In this document: positions 15,001 through 26,450 of the stretch, piece by piece
Position numbering within the stretch: position 1 is the first letter of the stretch
Layout: each line of letters starts with the position of its first letter
NCBI RefSeq assembly: GCF_016859285.1
Contig: NC_053414.1
Coordinates: 9,992,017-10,056,016 of the forward strand
DNA: 64,000 nt
Source of the DNA: Xiphias gladius
Lineage: Eukaryota; Chordata; Actinopteri; Istiophoriformes; Xiphiidae
Reading direction: 5' to 3'
Notes under the pieces: model-generated
The model's input: only the letters and a program-made list of their open reading frames with translations
Database searches by the model: none
What the model was told of the DNA's origin: nothing
Position numbers and translations under genes: made by a program

Positions 15001-18000
15001 TGCTTTTTAAATCCATTAGTTAACTTAATTTATATTTTTGTTTACCTGGGTCTGGTTTAGCAGGTTTTGTTTAACTGAACTGGGTCCATGAAAAAGTTTA
15101 CACACACATATACACCCATACAGACACACACCCACACACACATATAAATCGGCTATATGACTTGCACTAAGTGTGTTAACGATAGCTTTTACATGAATTT
15201 CAAGGCTAAGTGTTCATTTTTTGCTCAGCTGAATCGAAGTCTCTGAATCACCTGACCTGCATTTCTTCCAATTCTTCGAGCTGTAAGGGTAAACTGGAAC
15301 ACACACAGAGAGGTGATAGTGCTTTCAACTGGGTCACTGTGCCATTTGAGGACATTTACACAAAAATGCTTTGCTGTTTTCCCTCTTATGAAACAACAAG
15401 CTAATTTAATTTTAATCAAGAATAAAAAAAAGAATCTTTCTGTCACAGTCCTTGTGCCTTAGCTCAGCTGGGTATGAGCCAATAGAGTACAGATCCGACA
15501 AGTTCTTTTTTTTTTTTTAATAGTCTAAAATCTGTACACCTCGCTGTGTGGAACTGATTCAGATCGATCTGTGTAAGGTAACAGGAGGTTGCAATAACGC
15601 ATTATATGTTCATACGCCAATATTCTTTTAAGGAGGGTATAAAATTTTATTATTCTGTTCTATAGGATCTCTAAAACTATGGGGTTAGAATTTTATGTTT
15701 TCAGTCACTGCTATTTACCGTACAGCACACTATATTTACCTGACATTTTTTATTGAATGTCCCGATTCTTGGCGTGTAATTTAATTTATGCTCTATTTGG
15801 TCCCAAAAAAAGTCCCCACTTAGAAATCACGGAAAAAAAAGAGGCTCTTTATAACTCCAGAAGTTTCCTGAGAATCACCATGCAACTAAGACGCAGTATT
15901 TTATACAAATCAGTCCCTTCTGGTTGACACCTGATGTATACAATAAAGTAAATATTGGTGTAGATATGATACAATTTATTAATCGTCACTTCCTGCAGAA
16001 AATGCAGAGAGATTCGAACCTTTTCACTGATTTGAAAAGTTTTTTATTACCCAGCTGCCCTCAGACTAGCAAACGAGGATATGGCCAGCAACACACTCAC
16101 CTGCTGGGTTTGTGGCCTCCACTGTCCCCACAGAAGTCCCTGGCGGCGCATCCTCAGGCACAGTAAAGGGGTAGCGTGACCTCTGGAACACAGCTGGAGC
16201 CTGAGCACTGCGTAAGACATTGACGGTGACCTCTGCGGGCCTGACTGAGGTCAAGCCCTCCCCATCCTGTGCTGTTATTGAGAGCTTCACACTGGCTGCA
16301 CCCAGGTGGGTCAGAGGGGAGGTCAGGGAGAGCATTCCTACAGCAACCGAATTAATTTCAAGTCAGGTTTTATTCATTAAGCTTCAACAGTCAGGCCATA
16401 AAACCATTCCAAAGTTAGTTGTTTTTTGGCTTCATTTCAATAACACTTGAAGGACTCTCATTTTTCCCTTCTTTCTTTTCCTTTAGTTAACCAGGTAATA
16501 GTCTCATTGAGATTATAGCAAGACTAGCTGATCGATGGTTCCAGCTTCTTTAATGTGAGAATTTGCTTATTTTCTCTGTTTTATATAACTATAAACTGAA
16601 TATTTTGGGTCTTGGTCTATTGGTTGAACAAAACAATAGTCACCTTTGGCTTGGAAATTATATTGGGTATTATTACCTCATTTCTGGCATTTCATAGACA
16701 AAACGATTGATCGATTATTGGGGAAAACTTTTGCCAAATTCATTTACTATGAAAAAAGTTGCAGCTGCAACTGAGATTAAAACTTTTTCTCTTTTCAAGA
16801 GATGCCTCGCCCAGAAGGATGCACACAAACAATCTCACAAAAATAAAACACACGCAACCACAGGCTAAGAAAAAACTGCCACAAAATGATATCCAGTTAA
16901 GACGTACATACAGGTATTTGAGTTTTCAACAACCACAAATTAAATTAAAACAATGACCAAAAGTGCCATTTCTGGTCTTTCCAACTATTTTCCAATTCGA
17001 CATGAAATTTGCTTTGTTCAGGGCCAAATCTGTAACCGAGCACACCAGTAAAAAACACGTTTACATCAGCCAACATTTAGTTCGCTGCATCAGCAGACAG
17101 ACAACTGTGTGATGACAGACGGCTAAAGAATGTGACTAATTTTATGTCACCTAACTTTACCTTGCAATCTCACAGTAAAGCAATATGGTGGAAGCTCAGA
17201 GAATCAACACTACTGCTGATAGTGTACTGGGTCGTGTGCAGGTGGAGGAGCTTCAAACACACTGGCAGCTTAAAATTCTTCTTCTTCTTCTACTTCTTTA
17301 AAATTGTATTAAGTTTGACATTGTGGTCAAGTTCAGCTCTTATCTAATACTCTGCCAAGAAGGGGATATAAAGCTTTGGGCTTTCTGCACAACCCCTGCT
17401 GAGCAGTGACACCGCCAATCATATCAAGGGGACTTACACAAAGTAAGCAGCTGTTTATCCCAAAACACTGGGAATGCCAGTCACACAAATTACTTACAGA
17501 CTAGTGAGTGGATCTACGTGACAAGACACTGAAGCTTGAGACATCGTCCAAATACAGTTTAAAAATACTCCAAAACACCACACCAGATGTTTTGCACTAA
17601 CTGGCTGGTGAACAGTACATGGCTGAGGTACGGTGGCCCCGAGGGACAAAAACGCAGTGACATTTCACAAAACACATGAACAAATCAGCTGAGCAGCACA
17701 TTCATGGGTGTTTACTTCTGCAGAGTATCGCTGACCAAACCTCGATTTTCTAGGAACTCCAAACCGACTTTGGTTACAGACACAATCGTGTGTCTGCACC
17801 TAAATTTCTTGTGCCTGCCTACCTGTTTGTCTATCCAGCGCAAACAGACTGGCCGTGTCTCCAGGGAGGATATCGTAGGTGACCTGTCCAAACCTGCCAG
17901 AATCTCGGTCAGTAGCGATGACGTTGAGGATTTCTGTGCCGGGCTGGGCGTGGCTGCTGATGCTCGTGGTGTACTCGTCAGGGTTAAACACCGGAGCGTT

Positions 18001-21000
18001 GTCATTCAAGTCTTCTATCTCAATGTGCACGTAGGTTTGAGCACTCAGGCCTCCCTGAAAATGGAAAAGCCAAAAACAGGGCCGTTTTGTTAGGAACTTG
18101 GAGGAACAGAAAAATTGAAAAGCTGCAGTTTGGGAGTCAAAAACACCCCGATCCTCTCATGATCATCGTGCAGGAAGTCATATTAGTCATTGGTCATATT
18201 AAAGGACAGGCTGGGTCTACAGTATGTCAAAACAAAGTGTGCATAAATGAAGCCCCTCACTGGATCTTCAGCTCTGATCAGAATGTCGTGGACGGTCTGT
18301 CCCGTGTCTCGATCGATATCCTGAGAGACGCACAGCTCTCCAGTCTGTGGGTGGATTTGGAAGAGGGGGTGTTTGTCCTGCTTGTCGAAGCCATCAGACA
18401 AAGAGTAGAGCACTGTGCCGAAGTCAGGGCTGTCTGCGTCTGTGGCAACAACCTAAAAAGAAAAAAGAAAAAAAATACAGTTAAAGATCCTTCAGCAACT
18501 AAAACACCGTCATGAACATCTGAGAAACGGTCATGAAAAAATACAGAAGGTGTGTTCAGTGTACATCGAGAAGGCTGCATCTGGAATCTGGTCCAAGGTT
18601 TCACAGATTCGAGATATTACAACATCCTTTTACTGTAATTTCATAAAATGACTGATAACATCAAATAGCGGTGGAAAAGGCCAGCCAGCCTTCAGACTGC
18701 CTGCTGTTGTCAAAAAAAAAAGAAGAAGAAAAGAATAAACCCTTTTATATGAACATAAAAGCTGCAGAGAATGACTCCTACAGATTTAAAAAGTGAGTTG
18801 AGGTTGAAGTCCGAGCTTCTAGTCAACAAACAAACAGCCAGAAGGAAAAAGTGGGTCCGGTAATCTCTTCTCGTCGGAGGTGGATTTTACCTGTCCTTTG
18901 AAAATTGCAAAATGATGCGGACACCTTTTCAGTTGGGTAATATTTCATGTAGAGTATCATCCTGAAAGATCACTGTTGTTTAATTCTCCTAAACCAAAGG
19001 GAGACCACCAGATTACTGCGCTTCAATTGAAGGCGCTACGTTTGACTTTTACGGGGACGTCAAATGTTTTCTTTCACTTTGTTAAGATTTATATTTAAAT
19101 AGCAGGCAAATCAACGATAGCGGTACTAACCGGGACTAAAAATAGCCTCGATCATTTTGTATAAGTGTAGAGGAGCCGGACTGCTGCTTGTGTGCAACCG
19201 TAGTCAAGATAAAAAATAACCAGCTGCAATGGCCACAGTTAATGAAGACAAACTAAAATGGCAAAAAGCCTCTAAAAAGCTCTGCAGTGGCTCATAGTGG
19301 AAATATCCCCTATTGACTTCATATTGATGACCAACTCTGAACTGCAACTAACGATTACTTTCTTTATTGATTAATCTAACAATTACTTTCTTCATTGTTT
19401 TTTTTTAAATTATTATTATTTGGTCTGTAAAATGTCCCATCACAATTTCCCAGAGCCCAAGGTGACGTCTTTGAATTGTTTTGCCTGACCAACAAAACAA
19501 TCCAAAGATGACCAGTTTTCTGAACTTGGAAAACAAGCAAATATTTGCATTTGAGAAACAAGTGAATTTTGGACCCTCTTTGCTTGATAAACTGTTTAAT
19601 TTCAAGGTTCAGTCAATTCTCAGAGTAGCTGCCAAGTGATTTTCTGACTAATTATTTCAGCTCTAAAGTTCTGTATCTATATATAAGTTTACAACCATTT
19701 ATCAAATGACTATCTATAATAAAAATCATTTTGTTTTTGGTATTTTTTGCAGTACTTTATTTAACATGCTAAAATGAAATTGCTGTGTTGTTCCTCCCCT
19801 ATAACTGCATATCTTCATAAACAGTAGGGTGACACTGTAGTAACAGCGTCACCTGTCAGTGTTTAGATTTGACCTTTGTATCGACTGAATCATAAAACCA
19901 GTCATGTTCTTCCAGAGAAGGTCAACGTAATAAAAGCATTCAAGAAAATCCCCGTAATCAAAGGATGAATAAGCCTCACTGCAGCTGAAAAACAAAAAGG
20001 CAGCCACACCGCTGAACAAAGACACGCCTCAGATCCGCCAGAGCCCCTTTCATGTCTCAGTGCGTCCGTGACAAGAGACACACTTCACAGATAGAGTGCT
20101 CACTTTCCAGTCATAAAGATGATATCACCTCAAACTTGATGAACTCTGATCAGAGGAAGTTGTAGAGACCGGGGTCAAGGTCTGAGGAGACGCATAGTAC
20201 ACCTGACATGCTTTCAGCCAACGCTGTACCCGGGAACCTCCAGTGTGTTCTTATGTATATATGTACGGTTACTCGATTTATACATATCAGATTTGTGACT
20301 GTCCAAGGGGTTGTCAACATTTGGAGTCCCGTTAATGGAGTATTAGCTGAGCTGAATAGAGCCGTTCGTAATCCTATTGTTTGTCTGTGTCTCATTAATG
20401 ACTGTTTTCATGTTAATCTGAAGCCGATGCAATGACAAAGGTTATTTCATGGTTTATCGCCGGCCAAGAAAACAATCTTAAAATCCTGGGTTTCTCATTA
20501 TACCTGTATACAATCCTCTACAGCTGAGAACAGGGACGAGGTCAAGGACAAGAATATACTCCTGATCTGTGTTATTTTTTTTTTGACTGTACTCTCCCTG
20601 GAGGTCTCCTGCTTTTTACAGACCTCATTGTGTTTGTATTGTCTGCTGCTCCTCTGTCTGTTTGTGCTATCTCTTCCCTTTTAGTAATGAAAATTAATTT
20701 TAATGACAAAAAAAGTACTTATTTATAAAATCATATGCCCTGTTAGAGGGTTTATCATCTGTTTTCTATTTGTAGTTGCATTGGTTCCACAGTTAACCTA
20801 CAAGCAGTGAATTTTCACTGAGTGGGAGCTGCTAAATACAACAGTGGAACTGCATAAGTGAGCCACAAACAACGTGCATACTATCATGGGTGTACAGTTT
20901 TAATGGCTAAGTTTCTTAAGTTGCTTTTACTGTTTGAGTCATTTATTGGGCAGAAATGCCAAACTTTTACTGGTTTCCACTTCTCAAATGGGAGAATATG

Positions 21001-21669
21001 CTGTTTTTCTTTTTTTTTTACAGGGAAACGGTGATGGGCATTTGTCACTATTTTTTCATATGTCATTAACTGAATATGAATCTGGATAACAATGAACAAA
21101 TTAATTGATAATGAAAGCAGTCAGACTAGCTTTCAGTTCTCCATTTCTCGCTTTTATTTCAATTCTTTACCGTGCTGTCTCTGAGAAATCTTCACTATTA
21201 TAGACCTCTCATTCATTGTTGTCCATCTTTTGCATAGTAACGATGTATATGAAACAGAATGTTACTGATTCAACCAAAGACCAACGTAACCAGATGTGTA
21301 TAATCTCCTGTTCATAAAGGAACTACCCCCAATTAAGTTGAGCATTTCTGTTTTGTCCGAGTTCTTCACTTTTCTCATGGTATTTTGTACTGGCATAGAG
21401 CTGGAACTAAAGCGCTTACGCAAAATAACACATGCTTCAAGTTCAGCCTGATGCTGAATACCTGTACAGCAAGGAGACTTCGCTGGAAAAAAAAAAATAC
21501 ATCATCAATTTTTAGTCCTCGTTTAAAAAATTCAAAACATCACCTCTGTTTACAGCAAACGCATTGGTGAAGTGAGCTTCTATTGTAACGGGCTTCAGCT
21601 TGCGCCAGGCAGCAGGAGTGTGGTACCAGGCGTCACATCTTTCATGTCAAAGTCACAACATCGAACTAG

Positions 21670-21713
<44 letters not shown>

Positions 21714-24639
21714 TACGAGGAACACTGCTGGCTTTGTGCATACGGACTGAAGGCTACTTTTGTCTAATGAGACGTAAGAAAGGAGACAGCGGGAGAGAGA
21801 GCACGAGATGTCGGGTGTCCACAGTGGCGTCTTGTTGAACTGCTCTGATTTGCACCAAAACTCGTAGCTTCTTAATATAAAAACAATCTAGTTGAGCATC
21901 AAGTCGAAAGTAACACTGACCCATGATAATGAAGCAATGTCTGCTTGTGTCCTTGTCAAAGCAGCACTATGTTTTTCTTTTCTTGTATCCTGTGAATAGT
22001 CTCAAAACTCATCAGATTTATATTATGACCCCTTGGGGGGATCGGGACCAGGGGTTGTGAAACCCTGTTATAAAGGATGCTCTAATTATGATTTGACATT
22101 GCACTGCCTGGATGACGGAGATGAATCTATCCATAAAAGCTGAATAAGTTAAAGGGTCAGTTCACTCATTTTATTTAAAAAAAAAAAAAAAAAAAACTCT
22201 GGTGCTGTCTTTTCATGCAAACAGCTTTGGTGACAAGTCGCTCTCCAGCTAGTGATTATTTTCATTACAGATAAATCTGCTGCTTATATTCTCGAATAAT
22301 CCATTAGTGTACAAAATCTCAAAAAAATCGAAAAAAGGCCTGTTGTAATTTCACTGAACCCAAGATCACATCTTCAAATTGCTTGTTTTGTTTGACCAAC
22401 AGTCCAAAACAAAAAACAAAAAATCTGTTTGAAACATAAAACAGCAGCATGGGATTATAATGGAAGAGTGGGAACTGGTGAATAACTGGTAAAAATAGTT
22501 GCAGATTAATTTTCTGTCAATTGACTAATCAATTAATCGACCGATTATTTAATCTCCAGTGTTCAGGTTTTGAGATGTCGGCCTCTGAGATTTCTGCCTC
22601 GGTTCTCTTCTCCTGTAAAGTTCTCTGCACAGATACTTTGTCCTGGTTACTCTGCATAAAAAAAACAAAACTGTTTTCATTTGAACTACTAAGGACAAAG
22701 AAATAGTCCTTTGTGCATGTCGTCCCCTTTCGCTCTCTCCGCATTTCCTGTCAGCTCTCTACTACATACCATCTAATAGAAAAAAGGCATAAATATGCCC
22801 CCAAAATGAATTCAGTTGGAGGCAGAAATCTAACAAACCTGGAGAAATAAACCAAAACTATGTAATGGGTGTGCACTGATCCTTTAAATGAAATATTCTC
22901 CAACATACTTGTAAAAAGCAGCTTCCAGCGTCGCTGTGCTCTGGTATGGACACATTGTACAGCTGCTGCTGGAACACCGGGTCGTTGTCATTGACATCCT
23001 CCACCAGCACGGTGACTGTAGCTGTGGATGACAGAGCCGGTTCGCCTCCATCCGCTGCCACCACCAGAAACCACAGCTCCATCTGTGTCTCCCTGTCCAG
23101 AGCTGCAGCTGTGGCGACCAGGCCTGACTCTGGGTCGATGCTGATGAGATCGTCCTGGTTGGACTTGAGGATGGAGTATCGGACGTCTGAGTTGACGCCT
23201 TCGTCTGCATCTGGGGCCTGCAACTGGATCAGGGAGCTCCCCTGGGGAGCATCCTCTGAGATGCTGATGATGTATACATCCTTCTCAAACACCGGCTGGC
23301 AGTCATTGGTGTCAGCCACCTTCAGGAGGAAGACCATCTCACTGCTCAGGGTTGGGCTCCCCAGATCTGACGCTCGCACCTTCAGCTCATACAGATCCTT
23401 TTCTTCCCTGTCTAGCTCTGCATTAACACACAAAGCATAAAGGAAATCATCCGTCTGCTTCAGGTTAAACATCCCATCACCTCCCTCGAGCGTGACGGTG
23501 ACCCTCTCCTCCTCAAGGTCGGGGTCCGACACTGAAATTCGGGCAACGTAGTCCCCAACGGCTGCTGCTTCCGAGACCACCGCATCTCCTGTCTCACTGA
23601 GGAACAAGATACTGATGGCGGGACTGTTATCGTTGATGTTGAGCACTTTTACACCAACAAAAGTGCTGCTGTACTCAGGCTGAGCCCCGTTGTCTCTCGC
23701 GCTGATGATCAACTCGTGAAAAGCTTGAGTCTCGAAATCCAGCGGCTTGCTGAGGTAAACCACCCCCGTGGTTTCGTTGATGGAGAAAAGCTCGTGTGGG
23801 TCACTCTGACGCCTGTTGATCTCATAAGTGATTCTGCCATTGTCGCCCAGGTCGAGGTCAGTGGCGTGCACTTGACAAACCGCAGCCGTGACCCCGGCAT
23901 CCTCGGGCACCGAGGCGTGATATTCAGTCTGGTTGAACACAGGCGGGTTGTCGTTCTCATCCAGGACTTGGATGTTGACCTGAAGGGTCCCCGTCCTGGC
24001 TGGGATGCCGCCATCGAAGGCCTCAATGGTCAGGGAGTAGAAGTCCTGCGTTTCTCTGTCTAGTTTGCTATGAAGGATGAGATCCAGGCTCATGCTGTTC
24101 TCAGATCCGCTGCGATAATCCAGATGGAATAACTCCCCCATCTCACTCTCTGTGATCCTGTATCCCTGGGTACCAAACTCACCCTCATCCTTGTCTTTAG
24201 CACCTTCAAGCTGGAACCGACTCCCTGGGGGGCTCAGCTCAGATATTTCCAAGTCAACGTCCCCTGAGGGAAACACGGGCGAATGGTCGTTCACATCCTT
24301 CACCGCTATTTTCACTTTTATCATCTCACCCGTGAGAGTGGCTGCAACAAATTCATACTTATCCCTGCTCTCTCTGTCCAGGATCACAGCTGTGGAGATG
24401 ATCCCCGTGTCTGCGTCTATTTCCAGGTCTCGGAACACATACGAGTCTCTGCTCTCCGAGATGAAGAACCCAGTGCTTGGCCTGCTCAACCCCGCTCCCA
24501 GATCGCCAACGATGGTTTTGGCGGGCAGGCCCTCTTTAACGGACAGCGTCAGGTTGAACACCTGCCCGAGCGACTGCGCGCAAAGCAGCGACAGGACGAG
24601 CGTCGGAAGGAGCGGAGCTGCGGCAGGTTTGCGACCCAT
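96..24639 (-). CDS. dchs2: Dachsous cadherin-related protein 2, 5' part (15 exons, gene runs off the left edge)
   Basis: Giant protocadherin of the Dachsous family, a surface ligand of Fat-type cadherins in planar cell polarity (family knowledge). Coding exons in order: 22909-24639, 18261-18452, 17823-18054, 16101-16337, 11667-12695, 11378-11565, 10848-10947, 10569-10726, 8501-9344, 7890-8129, 4833-4967, 2656-2865, 1286-2146, 1088-1201, 96-307. All junctions are GT/AG and phases match, giving 6483 nt or 2161 codons with no stop. Exon 1 holds the start ATG, a hydrophobic signal peptide (residues 1 to about 25) and five cadherin repeats ending in motifs such as VNDHSPVF and ENDNPPVF. I count about 20 of the 27 repeats usual for the family. 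The order of repeats follows DCHS1/DCHS2 along the whole length. Naming it dchs2 rather than dchs1 rests on the neighbours plrg1, fgg and lrat. Remaining repeats, membrane segment and tail are outside the window. The weakest junction is the exon 8 acceptor near 10727, which has a poor pyrimidine tract. Confidence 0.93.
3225..3500. repeat. Teleost dispersed repeat (AGCATGTTAGCATGCTAACA family) in dchs2 intron 11
   Basis: Contains tttagcatgttagcatgcta, aaacacaaagtacagctggg and gaggaaaagtcaggggatca in the order I know from a very common teleost interspersed repeat. Borders are approximate; class uncertain. Confidence 0.65.
6090..6212. mobile_element. End fragment of the TTAA-type element in dchs2 intron 10
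   Basis: aatttgagtaaaccagcccttt near 6186-6207 is nearly the reverse complement of the left end of the copy at 27439, and the preceding tagaggtaagtgagaaa also fits the element. The other end could not be placed. Confidence 0.45.
8340..8455. repeat. Fragment of TATCGGC-type dispersed repeat in dchs2 intron 9
   Basis: catatcggatatg and aatatctgccgatatatcaa with ggcctatttatcagtc resemble a teleost repeat built from TATCGGCCGATA motifs. Short and diverged. Confidence 0.4.
12740..13551. mobile_element. TTAA-flanked non-autonomous element, copy in dchs2 intron 4
   Basis: Begins TTAAAGGGTTGGGTCTCC and ends aaccccatTTAA. Its right half (agaggtgagaaaat, gtaatttt) matches the copy at 27439-28126, as does an inner block with gaaaacagttcacagtgtgg against gtgaaacctggtcacacagt. 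No coding content. Confidence 0.6.
16530..16770 (-). repeat. GGGCTGCAACTAA-family dispersed repeat, copy A (dchs2 intron 3)
   Basis: Reads, on the minus strand, gttgcagctgcaac then acgattgatcgat-like, tttctggcatttcat and gttccagcttctttaatgtg motifs of this common teleost family. Confidence 0.65.
19338..19665 (+). repeat. GGGCTGCAACTAA-family dispersed repeat, copy B (dchs2 intron 1)
   Basis: Starts actgcaactaacgattact, followed by ttgattaatctaac, ggtctgtaaaatgtcc and cagagcccaaggtgacgtct in family order, and ends ttctgactaattatttcagc. Confidence 0.7.
21675..21711. repeat. (GT)18 microsatellite
   Basis: Uninterrupted GT dinucleotide run in dchs2 intron 1. Confidence 0.95.
22149..22887. mobile_element. 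TTAA-flanked non-autonomous element, copy in dchs2 intron 1
   Basis: Begins TTAAAGGGTCAGTTCACTC and ends gtgcactgatcctTTAA, an inverted pair. A second dispersed repeat (22238-22552) sits inside it, along with an A20 tract at 22177-22196. The right end lies only 21 bases from the 3' end of dchs2 exon 1 (22909). Confidence 0.55.
22238..22552 (+). repeat. GGGCTGCAACTAA-family dispersed repeat, copy C (nested in the intron 1 MITE)
   Basis: Carries tgattattttcattacagat, cccaagatcacatcttcaaa and attgactaatcaattaatcg in the family order. Its position inside the TTAA element gives a relative age: the MITE inserted first, or carried this copy. Confidence 0.6.
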
Positions 24640-25330
24640 TCTTCCTTCACACTTGACTTAGACCTCTTCCTTTGCGCGTCAAGCTCAGGCTACATGGTTC
24701 CGCGTCAAACTCACGTTTCAGGGGACGTACCCGGACGAAAACCGGTAAACGCACCGCGCGTCTTTGCGCGCCGCAAAGCAGCCAGCAGTCATCCTCCATC
24801 GCAGTACTTCAGCAGCCGGTTGCGTGATTTTGGAGACTGGAAAAGCACACATGTAGGAGAGGAGCGCAAATCCCCTTTGCTTCTTCGCACATCGCGGCAC
24901 TGAGTGGCCACTGAGTCCCGAACCGTGCGCACTGAACACACCTCCTGGCAGGCGTCCCACGCCGGTCGGCTCCATCTGCGGCGCTGATTGCTTGAGATTT
25001 AATCAGGCCGAGGGATTAACTTCAGTGCCGCGTGCTGACAGGTGGCGTAGTGCGCTTGGCCCGTGGCGGGGGGGTCGTAAAGCGAGCGTGAAAGTTGGGG
25101 AAAGACAGATAAAACTCACGCAGTGTCGGCTGTGGTCAGAAGGTTGCGCAGACAAGCGTTTTTTGACGAGGTCCTTGTCGGTTTGGGCGGAGGGCCGGTT
25201 TGGTGTTGGGGTGGCTCCCTCTACTGGTAAGAAACGAGACGCGTCGGCCCCGCACAGTGGGACACTCGCAACAAACGCAATTTCAGCTCGGCCACGTGTG
25301 TCTGGCCAATTGTGGACCCGAATGAACGTT
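24640..25330 (-). promoter_or_regulatory. GC-rich 5' flank and likely promoter of dchs2
   Basis: Directly upstream of the dchs2 ATG the sequence becomes GC- and CpG-rich for about 700 bases (many cgcg, gcgc and ccg runs) and then falls back to AT-rich DNA. This is the usual look of a CpG-island promoter with a 5' UTR. No clear TATA box is seen. Open frames on both strands here are expected from the GC content and match nothing I know. Confidence 0.55.
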
Positions 25331-26450
25331 TTTGGAGCTCGTGCAGTGATGCTCAGAAAACAAAAATCAAAGCCTGCACTGTGCAAAAAAAAACAAAACA
25401 AAACACTCAAAAGGCCGAGACACAGAAAGAAGAGAGTTTTCACAATGTGTGTGACACTGAAGTTACACACGCACACACACACAATTAGGTTATGAATTTT
25501 GGTTCTGCTTAATTATTTAGTTTCCTGCCTAGAGCCAAAAATATTTAGTCCAAAAAATGACCAGATTCAGAATTGAATTTTTTAAAATTGTTTTTATTCC
25601 CCTATTAGAACTTTTTTTTGTTTTTGCTTTTTATGTTCAATCAATTAGTCAACTAATGTTTCACTGTACAGTGAAAATGACAAAGATTTTAATGTGAATT
25701 ATTTTACTCTAAGCTGGTTTTACATTAAATTTTTTTTTGTTGAAAAAATGTATTGCAGAAATGTACACATTTAAGTTACAGAGAGGAATCCCAATTCTGC
25801 AACAGTCAGAAGAACATAGAAAGATAACATGAAAACGTGGTTGATTATTTGCATTGCTGGTGTCTGCACGACAACCAAAAAGGTCTAATTCCTTTTTTAC
25901 TAGTTATTCTACGTACATTATTGACTGTAACATTATTGTATTTATCATTATAAAAATGGAAAAACAGACTTGAATTTGACGTTAATATCTGAATATTCAG
26001 AAGAAAAAATTAGCATCTGAATTACAAATAATAATCTTTTATCTATTATATTGAGCTCAATTTAACAGCAAACATGGAAAATGTTCATTTCCATACCAGT
26101 GTAACAGTACGTTTCTCACAGGATAAATTATGAAGCCTTCGAGACCTTACAGCACGTCCATACTTTGGTCACAGCTCTAATAACGAGTTGATTATTATTG
26201 TGAACCCCTCATGGCTCCCGCAGGTCACAGTCAGCATCATCGTGCGTCCTCCCACTGGTGCAAACAGGCGCTGTAACCGCGCAACAGATGTAACCTAAGT
26301 TACCAGCACCCCTGAGTAAACAAGCAGCATAGCAACTGACTCTCCTTTTGTCTGGGTCGGTTTGCTCAGCAGACTGAAAACGTCGCCCCTGCAGCTTCAT
26401 AGAGGATTATTTTCAGATAAGTTTGAGTTGAAAAGAAAAAAAGAAAAAAA
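25331..26450. other. Intergenic spacer between dchs2 and the TIR gene
   Basis: Mostly AT-rich, with a short CA-type run near 25465-25484. No coding signal is seen. A sequence ending ttattttcag at 26415 looks like a splice acceptor about 35 bases before the TIR gene ATG, so that gene may have a non-coding upstream exon somewhere in this spacer. The last 20 bases before the ATG are pure purine (GAAAA-type repeats). Confidence 0.4.

Noticed and set aside
24152..24903. Plus-strand frames of 169 and 206 codons over the dchs2 start region
   Set aside because: Antisense shadows of exon 1 and of the GC-rich 5' flank; no motifs or codon signal.
24992..25495. Frames of 159-167 codons on both strands
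   Set aside because: Open by GC bias upstream of dchs2; low-complexity ends (GT/CA runs) and no recognisable protein.
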